DNA of 64,000 nucleotides, taken from the NCBI GenBank assembly GCA_946476985.1, contig CAMKWS010000001.1:310001-374000 (forward strand). Direction: 5' to 3'. This stretch comes from an uncultured Acetobacteraceae bacterium (GTDB lineage: Bacteria > Pseudomonadota > Alphaproteobacteria > Acetobacterales > Acetobacteraceae). The translations under genes were made by a program, and so were the position numbers. The notes under the pieces are model-generated. The model saw nothing but the letters and a program-made list of their open reading frames with translations. It ran no database searches and was not told the DNA's origin. Shown here in pieces: positions 42,421-52,940 of this stretch; the stretch's first letter is position 1; each line of letters begins with the position of its first letter.

Positions 42421-43363
42421 AACGCCCCTTCTGAAAAAATTGGAGTCGATTTTGGTACGCCCACGGATCCTTCCGTGTCACAAGAGCATCCTTAGGGGTA
42501 TTTACCCAGTCATAGAGGCGTGTCAGCAAAAAGCGCATCGCCGCTCCTTGGCATAATATTGGCAATGCCGCCCGTTCTTCTGGCAGCAATGGGCGCACCT
42601 GCTCATAGCCACGTAGCATCGCTTCAGCCCACTCATACTGATATGTACGATCACCTATAAAGCACCACGCATTGAGGCAAATAGCGAGATCGTAAGCTAG
42701 AAAATCCGTACAAGCGAAATAAAAATCAATTACGCCAGAGAGCTTTTCATTCTCAAAAAAAACATTATCCACGAACAGGTCTGCATGAATATGCCCCCGT
42801 GGTAATGAACCTTCTTGCGGCCATTGTTCTACAATATGGCCCAACATATTTTGAGAATTGGTAATAAGTGCAGAAACTGCCTCATCCCCACCATCTGTAC
42901 AACGAGAAAGCAGCTCTACCCAACCTTTAGGGCCTAAAGTATTAACCCGTTCGGCCTTATACCCTTGTCCCGCTTGATGCAGCATTGCCAGCGCACGTCC
43001 TGCTTGCTCACAAGCATCCGCATCAATCTTTTCCAAAGACCGACCTTGGAGAAAACTCACAATTACGGCAGGCCGACCTGCAAGAGTATGAATAGCTTGC
43101 CCATCTCGTGCCTTAATCGGCAGCGGGCACGCAATATCTCGACTAGCAAGATGCCCCATTAATCCCATGAACCATGGTAATTCTTGAGGATTCATCCGTT
43201 GCTCAAACAACGTCAGGATAAATGTCCCCTGCGTTGTTTTCAGTAGGAAGTTACTATTCTCTACCCCTTCAGCAATGCCAGAAAGAGAGCTTAGACTTCC
43301 AATATCATATAGTAGGAGGAAGCTTTTTAAGGCTTCCTCTTGTATATCCGTATAGACGGCCAT
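42413..43363 (-). CDS. thrB: Homoserine kinase, ThrB type II (APH fold)
   Basis: Phosphorylates homoserine for threonine synthesis. It is 316 residues and belongs to the aminoglycoside-phosphotransferase-like ThrB group of alphaproteobacteria, not the GHMP kinase type. The start MAVYTDIQEEALKSFLLLYD and GIAEGVENSNFLLKTTQGTF are strongly conserved in this group. The kinase catalytic loop is HIHADLFVDNVFF and the metal-binding aspartate is in GVIDFYFACTDFLAYDLAI. It lies 6 bp after ispH and overlaps rnhA. Confidence 0.94.
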   Translation of the reverse strand: MAVYTDIQEEALKSFLLLYDIGSLSSLSGIAEGVENSNFLLKTTQGTFILTLFEQRMNPQELPWFMGLMGHLASRDIACPLPIKARDGQAIHTLAGRPAVIVSFLQGRSLEKIDADACEQAGRALAMLHQAGQGYKAERVNTLGPKGWVELLSRCTDGGDEAVSALITNSQNMLGHIVEQWPQEGSLPRGHIHADLFVDNVFFENEKLSGVIDFYFACTDFLAYDLAICLNAWCFIGDRTYQYEWAEAMLRGYEQVRPLLPEERAALPILCQGAAMRFLLTRLYDWVNTPKDALVTRKDPWAYQNRLQFFQKGRYV

Positions 43364-43369
43364 ACGACC

Positions 43370-44392
43370 TCAAGTCGCATCTGCGAGCGGGTGAGGAAGG
43401 CGGAAGTTGATATTTTCCTCCTTCACAATCCGCTCCTCGATTGTGACATTATAGCGCCGTGAAAGCTCTTCTATCATCTCTTGAACAAGGCTCTCAGGTG
43501 CAGACGCCCCAGCACTCATGCCCAAAGTTTTAACGCCTTCAAGCTCACCCCAATCCATATCGGAAACTTTCGGCACCAACAAAGCACGTTTTGCAAGGGA
43601 GCGCTCAGCAACTTCACGCAGACGCTGAGAGTTTGAGGAGTTCGGTGAACCAATCACAATGACAAGGTCACACTCCGCTGCGAGTTCCTTAACAGCCATT
43701 TGGCGGTTGGTTGTCGCATAGCAAATATCCTCACGGCGAGGTCCCACAATATTAGGGAAGCGTTCCCGCAAAATATCTACGATCTCTGCTGTGTCATCAA
43801 CAGACAGTGTCGTCTGCGTAATAAAAGCAAGACGATTCACATCTTCTGGCTGCACTTCTGATGCTTCTTTCGCATCATTAATCAAGGTAACAGCACCTGG
43901 GGGAAGCTGTCCCATCGTCCCCACAACTTCTGGGTGACCAGCATGACCAATCATCAAAATATGACGTTGATCGGCCCCTCCCCCCGCAAAGTGGCGCTCT
44001 GCCTCACGATGCACTTTCGACACGAGAGGACACGTCGCATCTAGATACAGCAGATTACGACGCTGTGCTTCAGCCGGGACGGATTTTGGCACACCATGCG
44101 CAGAAAACACGACATGTCCATCAGCTGGAACTTCATCCAGCTCTTCTACGAAAATAGCCCCTTTAGCCTCAAGCCCTTCAACCACTGTGCGATTATGCAC
44201 AATTTCATGGCGGACATAGACAGGTGCGCCATAACGGCGCAATGCTTCCTCAACAACCCGGATGGCACGATCCACCCCGGCGCAAAAGCCACGAGGCCCG
44301 GCTAGCAAAATCTTCAACGACTGCTTTTCTGCCGTTGAAGCTGCTCCGGGGGAGGCAGCGTTGGAGGTTACAGGCGTCGTCTGTTCGGACAT
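43370..44392 (-). CDS. ispH: 4-hydroxy-3-methylbut-2-enyl diphosphate reductase
   Basis: Last enzyme of the MEP isoprenoid pathway, producing IPP and DMAPP. It is 340 residues. The three iron-sulfur cysteines are in [27 protein letters not shown] and [17 protein letters not shown]. The catalytic EIVHN and [14 protein letters not shown] segments are present. A Thr/Ser/Ala-rich N-terminus of about 25 residues precedes the domain. First gene of ispH-thrB-rnhA. Confidence 0.96.
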   Translation of the reverse strand: MSEQTTPVTSNAASPGAASTAEKQSLKILLAGPRGFCAGVDRAIRVVEEALRRYGAPVYVRHEIVHNRTVVEGLEAKGAIFVEELDEVPADGHVVFSAHGVPKSVPAEAQRRNLLYLDATCPLVSKVHREAERHFAGGGADQRHILMIGHAGHPEVVGTMGQLPPGAVTLINDAKEASEVQPEDVNRLAFITQTTLSVDDTAEIVDILRERFPNIVGPRREDICYATTNRQMAVKELAAECDLVIVIGSPNSSNSQRLREVAERSLAKRALLVPKVSDMDWGELEGVKTLGMSAGASAPESLVQEMIEELSRRYNVTIEERIVKEENINFRLPHPLADAT

Positions 44393-44557
44393 AATCTTCC
44401 CCAGGCAGGCGATAAACGATACGATACTAAAAACTTGGTATGTCCTTCTATAATAGGCTTCTCAGCCTTTGGACACCACCATCAGTGCCTTATATTGACC
44501 CTATTGCCCTTCGCCGCAATGTCCGAAGCTATTTTCTTGTGGAGTTTCTTTCGTCCG

Positions 44558-45163
44558 ATGCCCACGTTTTGCTTACAAACACTCCGTTTTCCTCCGTTTT
44601 TAAGGAAAATCAGCCTACTCCTTCTTTTAGGGATAGTTTCTGGTTGTGACGCAGGTATAGACCCAGACACCGCCTTTGCCCCTGCCTGCCCTCACTTTGA
44701 TGTGCCCGGCTCTGTCGCTGATCAGCTCATTTATGACGGTAGAGGTTTAGACCCAGCCCATCGTGTAAGCTCGGCTCGTATCCTTGCAATACAAGGAGAT
44801 TGTCGCAATGGCCCTCGTGATGAGCATAAACGCCCCCTTACGCGAGTACGTCTTAGCCTCAAGCTACAACTTGACCGTGGTCCAGCATCTCAAGAGAATC
44901 TTATTACTGTTCCCTATTTCGTGGCCATTCTGCAGGACGGTAAAATTATAGATAAAAAGATGTTCACAGAGACACTCTCTCTGCCAAACGCAGTATCTTC
45001 AGCTCAAGAAAATACACCTTTACGGCTGATTGACCTCCCCATGGGGGATAACCCACAAATCAGCCCCTACTCTATGGAAATTGGCCTTCAGCTCACTCAT
45101 GACCAGGTGAAATATAATCGCTCCCATCTACGTAGCGTCCAATTTCACGAGCATGTCCAATAA
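44558..45163 (+). CDS. Unrecognised lipoprotein divergent from ispH
   Basis: I do not recognise the family. The frame is open from 44435, but starting at the ATG at 44558 gives a lipoprotein signal: a basic stretch, a hydrophobic core (ISLLLLLGIV) and the lipobox VSGC with the cysteine at residue 30. The mature part of about 170 residues has two further cysteines (APACPHFD and QGDCRNGP), and the rest is rich in predicted beta strands (RVRLSLKLQLDRG, then VPYFVAILQDGKIIDKKMF). No enzyme motif is visible. An earlier start at 44519 is possible. It is divergent from ispH and convergent with the glycosyltransferase gene. Confidence 0.65.
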   Translation: MPTFCLQTLRFPPFLRKISLLLLLGIVSGCDAGIDPDTAFAPACPHFDVPGSVADQLIYDGRGLDPAHRVSSARILAIQGDCRNGPRDEHKRPLTRVRLSLKLQLDRGPASQENLITVPYFVAILQDGKIIDKKMFTETLSLPNAVSSAQENTPLRLIDLPMGDNPQISPYSMEIGLQLTHDQVKYNRSHLRSVQFHEHVQ

Positions 45164-45176
45164 CAAACAGGCGGGA

Positions 45177-46283
45177 TTACCTGTGATTGGCAATATGCCT
45201 CCACGGGTAATCTTCCTCGCGAAGGGTCCCTAATATGCTCCGCAGCATATAATCCGCTACGGCCTGTTCATTAAACAACTCATGGTACCGCATCCACCCT
45301 GCTCGAGCGACAGCTTGGCGTATCTTGGGCCGCGTATGGAAATACCTAATCCCCTCTGTAAGTTCTTCAAAACTTTCAAAAAAGAACATCTCATTTTCAG
45401 AAAATAAAGCGTCATAGCCACTTTTACGTTCCATAAGAACAAGCTGGCCATTCCCCACCATTTGCGCCAACCTATCCGAACTATAAAGAAAGTGATCTGC
45501 CCGGCGGCTAATATTCAGCCCCATAGCAGAACTTTCCAGTACGTTTCGATATGCTGGGCCACTTAAATACGGCTGGCCGCGCACCCCTGCATAAGCAAAA
45601 GATACTGCCTGGGGGAGCCTCTCCTCCAATGTGGAACAAAAATCATTCATCTCCCATTCACGGCCACAAACACACCGTAAACGAGCTGGATTCCCACAAG
45701 AGTAAAAGACGTCATACGGGAGGGAGGCATATTCAAAATTGCGCCCACGCTCTACTGTATGATCTACCGGATTCGGCAAAAAGCCGACAAACCCGTTCGG
45801 TCCTACCAGCTTACGTGCAGCAGCCCCAGCGGTAGAGATAAAGCTTGCATCCACCACATGGTGCCTCGCCGCAAAATCTCGTGCATTATCTTCAACAAAA
45901 AGGGCATCAATATTCCACTGTGCCACCAACATACCCGGCTGTTGGCGACGAATCTCCTCAATGACAAAAGGAGGAATCATGTAGCCATGCCCCAGCAAAA
46001 GGAGGTCTGGAGCACTCGCAGAAATAAATTCTTTTAAAGCACGTATAAGATAGCGCCGCCCCCATTTACGGCTCCCAAACCAGCCTCCTGCACGGGCAAC
46101 ATCACGATAGGATACATCAATAACATGGTGCCCATTACGAATGAGCCCATGAGATAATTTGCCCCCCACACTAAACTGGCTAGGGGCTCGCTTTTTCAGA
46201 CTAAAGAAAAAATCTCCAACATGAACAATCTTCAAAGAAGAACGATGTGGAGATAGGAAAGGAGAAACTTGCCTCGCCAGCAT
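45177..46283 (-). CDS. CgeB-like glycosyltransferase
   Basis: A 368-residue GT-B-type glycosyltransferase resembling the CgeB group. The N-terminal domain has LKIVHVGDFFFSLKKRAPSQ and GHHVIDVSYRDVARAGG, then PDLLLLGHGYMIPP. The C-terminal donor-binding half has VFYSCGN, AGVRGQPYLSGPAYRNVLES and the conserved LNISRRADHFLYSSDRLAQM, in which CgeB-like proteins have 'nrvfE' before VGNGQLVLMER. The acceptor is unknown; a role in envelope polysaccharide is possible. It stands alone, with no other sugar genes nearby. Confidence 0.7.
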   Translation of the reverse strand: MLARQVSPFLSPHRSSLKIVHVGDFFFSLKKRAPSQFSVGGKLSHGLIRNGHHVIDVSYRDVARAGGWFGSRKWGRRYLIRALKEFISASAPDLLLLGHGYMIPPFVIEEIRRQQPGMLVAQWNIDALFVEDNARDFAARHHVVDASFISTAGAAARKLVGPNGFVGFLPNPVDHTVERGRNFEYASLPYDVFYSCGNPARLRCVCGREWEMNDFCSTLEERLPQAVSFAYAGVRGQPYLSGPAYRNVLESSAMGLNISRRADHFLYSSDRLAQMVGNGQLVLMERKSGYDALFSENEMFFFESFEELTEGIRYFHTRPKIRQAVARAGWMRYHELFNEQAVADYMLRSILGTLREEDYPWRHIANHR

Positions 46284-46333
46284 AGAATATTCTCCTTCCC
46301 CTCAGCAAAACTGGTATAAAGAGCCGAGCGGCC

Positions 46334-46957
46334 TTAATCAGACCACCACTGCACAGGTTGTGGTTCATCAGCCTCTTCTTGTGGAAGCACTTTTTCCTGC
46401 GCTTCTTTGTTAGCAGATACCCGTGTCGTCACAGCCGCACGCTTCCGTACCTTCTGCTCTTGCGCCTGATGCAGCTCTGCTTTTAGCCGAAGCACTTCTT
46501 CATCCTTCTCCAGCAAAGCCTTAGCATTTTCATCCACCTGTAAGCGTAAGTGCATAACATGCGTCTCAGCAGCCTTAACACGATTTCCTAATTCAGAAAT
46601 CTCTGCATCCGCATCACGAACACGCCGCCTCTCCCGCTCAAGGCTTTCACGCAAGCGCTTTACTTCATCTTCGCCATCCCCAGCAACAGGCGCACGATTG
46701 GCACTCACACGTTTCTGGGCGGTACGGCTCAAAGCTTGATGTTCGACCACAACGGCGCCATCACTTGCAAAACGCCGGCGACGTATCTGCGTTGCCCCTA
46801 CTGGCTTACTTTTAAGAGAGAAACGCTCTCTTGTTGGCTGTCCACGCTCACCCGGCGCCTTACCTGGGCGCTGGCGTGAGGGCGTTTTATTGTCCACGCC
46901 CATTCGCTCTAAAGCTTGACGAAGGGCAGCCTCAGTCAGATGCGACTCTTCCTGCAT
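46334..46957 (-). CDS. Unrecognised coiled-coil protein
   Basis: A 207-residue hydrophilic protein of no family I know. Residues 1-90 are basic and low in complexity (RQRPGKAPGERGQPTRERF). Residues about 95-170 form a long charged coiled coil (VKRLRESLERERRRVRDADA, continuing to LRLKAELHQAQEQ). The C-terminus is acidic and ends PVQWWSD. There is no signal peptide or membrane segment, so it is probably cytoplasmic. The reading frame has normal codon use and an ATG start; existence is likely, function unknown. Confidence 0.6.
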   Translation of the reverse strand: MQEESHLTEAALRQALERMGVDNKTPSRQRPGKAPGERGQPTRERFSLKSKPVGATQIRRRRFASDGAVVVEHQALSRTAQKRVSANRAPVAGDGEDEVKRLRESLERERRRVRDADAEISELGNRVKAAETHVMHLRLQVDENAKALLEKDEEVLRLKAELHQAQEQKVRKRAAVTTRVSANKEAQEKVLPQEEADEPQPVQWWSD

Positions 46958-47229
46958 ATTGATAATTCTACAATCTCTAATCGATAATGATTACTCTACA
47001 CTGCCAGACCATTCACACTTAAAACATTAAGTACATCCCGCTTTTATAAAGAGTATTTCTCGGCTCTCAATTATCATCCAACTAGATCATAAATGAGGGA
47101 TATACGATAAAAAGCGAAGTCTTAAGCAATGCACGTCTCGTCTATCACGTCCCTTCTCGAGGGTCAAAATAAAATATTTTCTCCTAACCACATGAAAAAT
47201 AATAAAAACTCCAAAATAACTTATGAATA
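46958..47229. other. AT-rich gene-free spacer
   Basis: About 270 bp (with the adjoining hairpin, over 300 bp) between two minus-strand genes. It is AT-rich and holds the presumed promoter region of the coiled-coil gene and a tiny CCCT/AGGG stem near 47150-47163. I see no gene, tRNA or repeat. Confidence 0.5.
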
Positions 47230-47260
47230 GGTGACTAAATGCTCATCACATTTAGTCACC
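47230..47260. terminator. 12 bp hairpin after the DUF4142 gene
   Basis: GGTGACTAAATG and CATTTAGTCACC form a perfect 12 bp stem with a 7 base loop, 12 bp beyond the stop of the minus-strand DUF4142 gene. The T run is poor on the minus strand, but the position fits a terminator. Confidence 0.6.
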
Positions 47261-47272
47261 CTTGTTTAAATT

Positions 47273-47833
47273 TTATTGCTGACGCTTCATCAGGCCCTTG
47301 CTGTCTTCAACACAACGATCTTGCAGATGTAATGCTTCCTCAGCCAATTTCTTTATATCTGCTGTGCTTCCATTTTTCTGTAATGCAGAAAACTCTGCCT
47401 TATCTTCAAACCGAGATACCGTTGAAAGATCATACAAGAATGCCCGATCAAACGGTTTGCCATATAACCGGCCTAACTGACGTAAATGAGCCTGCTCTGA
47501 AGGGTACAATGTTTCAGAAAATGTGAGATTAGCTGTTGCAGCTATCTTTTGTGCAGCATCATGGTGCTTGCCATAATCAGTCGTAAGCTGAGCTGCTACC
47601 CCCTTAATAAGAACATCCTCACTATGAGCCGCAGCTAGCGCCGTTACAGCCTGCATATAAGCGGCACGCTCGTTAATCCGCTGCAAAACGGGGACATCGT
47701 CTGCGGCAATCTTAGCCGGTGCAGCTGGCGCTGGAGCCGTTGGAAGTGCCGGTGGCAATGGTGCTGGCGGCGGTGAAAGAGCGCACCCAGCCGTGGCTAG
47801 CAGGGCGCCATAAACAAACATGCGAAGTTTCAT
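47273..47833 (-). CDS. DUF4142 family lipoprotein
   Basis: A 186-residue protein of the DUF4142 family (predicted outer-membrane or periplasmic, unknown function). I chose the ATG at 47833 because a GGGGG ribosome-binding site lies 9 bases upstream; the frame extends to 47854. The signal peptide ends in the lipobox TAGC with the cysteine at residue 17. A Pro/Ala-rich linker follows, then the helical DUF4142 domain (AAYMQAVTALAAAHSEDVLI, KGVAAQLTTDYGKHHDAAQK). The helical bundle resembles ferritin-like folds, as known for the family. Confidence 0.75.
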   Translation of the reverse strand: MKLRMFVYGALLATAGCALSPPPAPLPPALPTAPAPAAPAKIAADDVPVLQRINERAAYMQAVTALAAAHSEDVLIKGVAAQLTTDYGKHHDAAQKIAATANLTFSETLYPSEQAHLRQLGRLYGKPFDRAFLYDLSTVSRFEDKAEFSALQKNGSTADIKKLAEEALHLQDRCVEDSKGLMKRQQ

Positions 47834-47914
47834 ACGCATTTTCCCCCTTCTCATCTGTCAAAACGACTGAAACAATAACGTGCTTTCTTTCACCATAAAC
47901 ACGGTACTTTTATC

Positions 47915-48334
47915 ATGCATCCCCATAACAGAGACGCCCCACATCATATCAATAATTGGCTCAAATGTCTTTTTAGTCTTGGGGCTGTATTTTGCAGTTT
48001 AGCCGTTGCCCTACAGGCTGTAGCGACTCACTTACCTGACGCCGCTATCACAATTTCTCGTGGCCGCGAAATGCTCCATATGGCAGCCGACATCGCCCTA
48101 TGGCACGGTATCGCCCTATGCGCTCTTACACTGGCGAGTCGTTATCTTCATCCACTACGCCTAACCATTGGCTGTACGGGTATTGCCCTCGGCACGAGTC
48201 TTTTTAGCATCCCTGTCACATTACATGGTTTGGGAATCTTATTTCCTGCACGCCTTGCCCCTATGGGAGGAACACTTCTCATACTCTCATGGTTATGCAT
48301 TGCAGCATCCATCACAACAACGCAAAAGAAATAA
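47915..48334 (+). CDS. DUF423 family membrane protein (YgdD-like)
   Basis: A 139-residue protein with four predicted membrane helices. The pattern WHGIALCALTLASRYL, GIALGTSLFSIPVTLHGLGI and RLAPMGGTLLILSWLCIA matches DUF423/YgdD, in which 'LFSgsl' and 'aPiGG...GW' are conserved. The family's function is not known. Single gene, on the plus strand between two minus-strand units. Confidence 0.75.
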   Translation: MHPHNRDAPHHINNWLKCLFSLGAVFCSLAVALQAVATHLPDAAITISRGREMLHMAADIALWHGIALCALTLASRYLHPLRLTIGCTGIALGTSLFSIPVTLHGLGILFPARLAPMGGTLLILSWLCIAASITTTQKK

Positions 48335-48336
48335 TC

Positions 48337-48660
48337 CTAGCGTTGCTGGAAACGGCGTAACCCGTATAAACCAAGCAGCTGTATCAATAAGGCTGTTGTG
48401 AAACAGGCCAACACAATCCCAAATAAGATCAGCTGCTCACGCCCAAGGGCTGTCTCAATATGCAGCAACTCATAAAGGCTCTGCCATAATCTTGAGCCTG
48501 CAACTTGCTGCACACCATGCGACAATGGCGCCCAAAAACGAACAAGCACCATGAACACACAAGATAACCCAACAAGGAAGGCAGTGCGCCCAATCGTTGC
48601 AGCAATAGAAATCTCACGAGACGTCTTATCAGAGACGTTAGGATGATGAGATGAAGCCAC
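48337..48660 (-). CDS. Unrecognised small membrane protein
   Basis: A 107-residue protein with two hydrophobic helices (ISIAATIGRTAFLVGLSCVF and LILFGIVLACFTTALLIQLL) flanking an amphipathic loop. No family recognised. It lies 15 bp downstream of the aminotransferase gene on the same strand and is probably co-transcribed with it. It ends 3 bp from the convergent DUF423 gene. Confidence 0.6.
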   Translation of the reverse strand: MASSHHPNVSDKTSREISIAATIGRTAFLVGLSCVFMVLVRFWAPLSHGVQQVAGSRLWQSLYELLHIETALGREQLILFGIVLACFTTALLIQLLGLYGLRRFQQR

Positions 48661-48675
48661 GAATTCATCCTTCTC

Positions 48676-49880
48676 TTACGCTTGAATCTGCTCCACAAAG
48701 ACTTTTAATCTACGGCATGCTTCTATCAGTTCCTCATCTGAGGCCGCAAAAGAAAGCCTTAAATGAGGACCATACCCAAAAGCTGAACCTGGCACAGTTG
48801 CAATATGCGCCTCTTCCAACAAAGCTTCAGCAAAGGCAACATCATCGCTTAAAAGACGCCCAGCAGAAGAACGCTTCCCAATTAATGCCTTCAAACCCGG
48901 GTAAGCATAAAAAGCACCCTCTGGCATGGCGCAGCTTAGCCCTTTAATATCACGCAAGGCCTTCACGACCATATCACGCCGCCGCTCATATGTGCCGCGC
49001 ATGGCAATCACGCCGCTCATATCCTCTTGTAATGCCGCAGCAGCACCGCCTTGTGCAAGCGTACAAATACCAGATGTACTATTCCCTTGCACTTTTACCA
49101 TGGCTTTGATTAACGCCTCTGGCCCGCAAGCGAACCCAACACGCCAGCCTGTCATAGCATAAGCTTTGCTCACACCATTGATTACCAACACCCTGTCAGC
49201 GAGGTCTGGTGCTACATTCAATAAAGAGAGATGATGTCGACCATCAAATGTGAGATGCTCATAAATCTCATCACTCATCACCATGACATGCGGCGCTTGA
49301 CGCAGCACATCCGCAATCGCCTCTAGCTCTGCCCGTTCTAAAATCGCTCCTGTTGGATTGTTAGGGAAATTCAACACAAGCCAGCGGGTGTTCTGCGTAA
49401 TTGCCTTCGCAATTGCCTCCGCTTGAGGACGAAAACCATCCTCCTCTCGGCAGGGCACCTCAACAGGAACACCGCCAAACATCTGGGCAATTAACGGGTA
49501 ACTTACCCAATACGGTGCAGGCACAACGACTTCATCCCCCTCATTAAGAGAGGCCATGAAAGCATTAAAAATGGCCTGCTTACCGCCATTGCACACCATG
49601 ATCTGGGAGACAGGCACATCCAACCCGTTATCCCGTTTAAACTTCTGCGCAACTGCCTCTAAAAGCAGCTTCTGCCCCGGAATGGGGGGATAGCCTGTCC
49701 GCCCTGCCTCAACCTCTGCCACAGCGCCCGCCAGCGCCGCCTCGGGTGACGGAAAATCCGGCTGCCCCAATGCTAACGAAATAATCGGCTTGCCCTGCGC
49801 TTTAAGCTCACGCGCACGAGCGGCCATCGCAATAGTGGCAGGCGTTGGTAATGATGCAAGACGCTTAGCAGGCTGAAACA

Positions 49881-49881
<1 letters not shown>
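48676..49881 (-). CDS. Class I aminotransferase, aspartate aminotransferase-like (copy 2)
   Basis: PLP-dependent aminotransferase of the aspartate/prephenate subgroup, 401 residues. The PLP lysine lies in [20 protein letters not shown] near residue 236. VVPAPYWVSYPLIAQMFGG, LNFPNNPTGAI and HLRLSFAASDEELIEACRRL near the C-terminus are also conserved. It shares one base with the stop of the next aminotransferase, to which it is clearly related along its length. Aspartate is the likely amino donor, but the two copies may differ in substrate. Confidence 0.85.
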
Positions 49882-51143
<1,262 letters not shown>

Positions 51144-51163
51144 TCATTATACAATGCTCCGCC

Positions 51164-52273
51164 TTAAGCGAGCTTGTGCAATTCCTTCAGGACCGCTTCG
51201 CCCATTTCCTCAGTGCTGACACATGCCTGCCCTGCTGCAGCGATATCTGCTGTCCGCAAGCCCGCTTCCAGCACGTTGGAAACTGCTTGTTCGATCAATG
51301 CAGAATCTTCACCACGTTCAAGAGAGTAACGCAGCAGCATGGCAAGAGAGAGAATCTGCGCTAGCGGGTTAGCAATCCCCTTACCTGCAATATCTGGCGC
51401 ACTTCCATGAATAGGCTCATAAAGGGCTGCACGTTTCCCTGCTTCATTCGGGCTACCCAACGTAGCAGAAGGGAGCATCCCCAAGGAGCCTGTTAGCATA
51501 GAGGCAAGATCAGAGAGGAGATCTCCAAAGAGATTGCCTGTGACCATTACATCAAACTGGCGCGGATCACGCACAAGCTGCATGGCACAGTTATCTGCCA
51601 ACATATGAGAGAGCGTCACGTCAGAATATTCACGCTTATGTAGGTCTGTCACCACTTCCCGCCACAGCAGGCCGCTTTCCATGACATTCCCTTTTTCCAC
51701 CGAGCAGACACGCCCATTGCGTAAGCGAGCTAAGTCGAAAGCAACACGAGCTACACGCTCAATTTCAGATGTTGTGTAAACTTCCGTATTCACGCCACGG
51801 CGGGAACCATCTGGTAGGGTTTCGATCCCACGCGGTTCACCAAAATACACCCCGCCGACCGTCTCTCGCACAATCATCAGATCCAGCCCGCGCACTACAT
51901 CAGGCTTCAAAGCCGATGCAGATAAGAGCGGATCGAACAGCTTAGCTGGTCGTAAATTTGCATAAAGATTCAGATCTTTACGCAGGCGCAAAATAGCAAC
52001 CTCTGGACGGCGATCGAAAGGAACATCCTTCCATGCGGGATCACCAACAGAGCCAAAGAGAACAGCATCCGCCTCTTTTGCTGCAGCGATGACCTCGTCA
52101 CGAATAGGCACACCATACTTCGCAAGAGACGCCCCGCCGACAAGTTCTTCTGTCAGCTCTACCTTAAGGCCTCTCTCTGCTTTCAACCAATCAATGATCT
52201 TAACAGCCTGCGCCATAATCTCCGGGCCAATACCATCGCCCGGCAACAAAAGGAGTTTATGCGTTGTGCTCAT
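51164..52273 (-). CDS. leuB: 3-isopropylmalate dehydrogenase
   Basis: Oxidative decarboxylation of 3-isopropylmalate in leucine synthesis, NAD-dependent. It is 369 residues. The opening [20 protein letters not shown], the substrate loop [13 protein letters not shown] and [19 protein letters not shown] are conserved. The NAD/Mg region is [20 protein letters not shown] with [14 protein letters not shown] after it. It is the last of leuC-leuD-leuB; its start overlaps the leuD stop by ATGA. Confidence 0.96.
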   Translation of the reverse strand: MSTTHKLLLLPGDGIGPEIMAQAVKIIDWLKAERGLKVELTEELVGGASLAKYGVPIRDEVIAAAKEADAVLFGSVGDPAWKDVPFDRRPEVAILRLRKDLNLYANLRPAKLFDPLLSASALKPDVVRGLDLMIVRETVGGVYFGEPRGIETLPDGSRRGVNTEVYTTSEIERVARVAFDLARLRNGRVCSVEKGNVMESGLLWREVVTDLHKREYSDVTLSHMLADNCAMQLVRDPRQFDVMVTGNLFGDLLSDLASMLTGSLGMLPSATLGSPNEAGKRAALYEPIHGSAPDIAGKGIANPLAQILSLAMLLRYSLERGEDSALIEQAVSNVLEAGLRTADIAAAGQACVSTEEMGEAVLKELHKLA

Positions 52274-52938
52274 GCTTTATCTCCTTCAGCAACAGAGCCG
52301 ATTGTCGCTTGAGCGCCCGTTGGCTGTTGTGTTGAGGGTACCCATGCCCGGGAAGGACGTGCTTCAAACTCTTTAATCGCTTGCTCATGGTGCCGCATTG
52401 TCTGCGCGACATCATCCAAACCTTCTAGCAGCACTTGGCGGCGGAACGGATCAATTTCAAAGGAGATCACAGCACCATCTGGCCGTGTGATCTCTTGAGC
52501 TTCTAGATCCACCGTAAAGCGCGCATTCGCACCCTGCTCCGCATCTTCCATAAGGGCAAGGCATTGCTCTTTAGGAAGGCGGATCGGCAGAATACCGTTC
52601 TTAAAGCAGTTATTATAAAAAATATCCGCAAAGCTCGGTGCAATCACGCAACGGATACCAAAATCCAACAACGCCCAAGGCGCATGCTCACGCGAAGAAC
52701 CACAGCCAAGATTATCCAGCGTGATCAAAATACCGGCTTTACGATAAGCTGGCTTATTCAGCACGAAGTTGGGGTTTTCTTTCCCCTCAGCATCATAACG
52801 CTGGCCCGCAAATAAATGCTCGCCTAGGCCTGTCCGGTGGATTGTCTTTAAGAAACGAGCAGGGATAATCTGGTCTGTATCAACGTTCTCTTGCGGAAGA
52901 GGTGCAGCAACACTGGTTAGCTGTGTAAATTTTTCCAT
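52270..52938 (-). CDS. leuD: 3-isopropylmalate dehydratase, small subunit
   Basis: Swivelling-domain subunit of isopropylmalate isomerase, 222 residues from the ATG at 52938 (a TTG at 52944 is in frame but less likely). Conserved blocks are [39 protein letters not shown] and [20 protein letters not shown]. The C-terminal 25 residues are a low-complexity extension. It follows leuC with a 3 bp spacing and leads into leuB. Confidence 0.95.
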   Translation of the reverse strand: MEKFTQLTSVAAPLPQENVDTDQIIPARFLKTIHRTGLGEHLFAGQRYDAEGKENPNFVLNKPAYRKAGILITLDNLGCGSSREHAPWALLDFGIRCVIAPSFADIFYNNCFKNGILPIRLPKEQCLALMEDAEQGANARFTVDLEAQEITRPDGAVISFEIDPFRRQVLLEGLDDVAQTMRHHEQAIKEFEARPSRAWVPSTQQPTGAQATIGSVAEGDKA

Positions 52939-52940
52939 GA

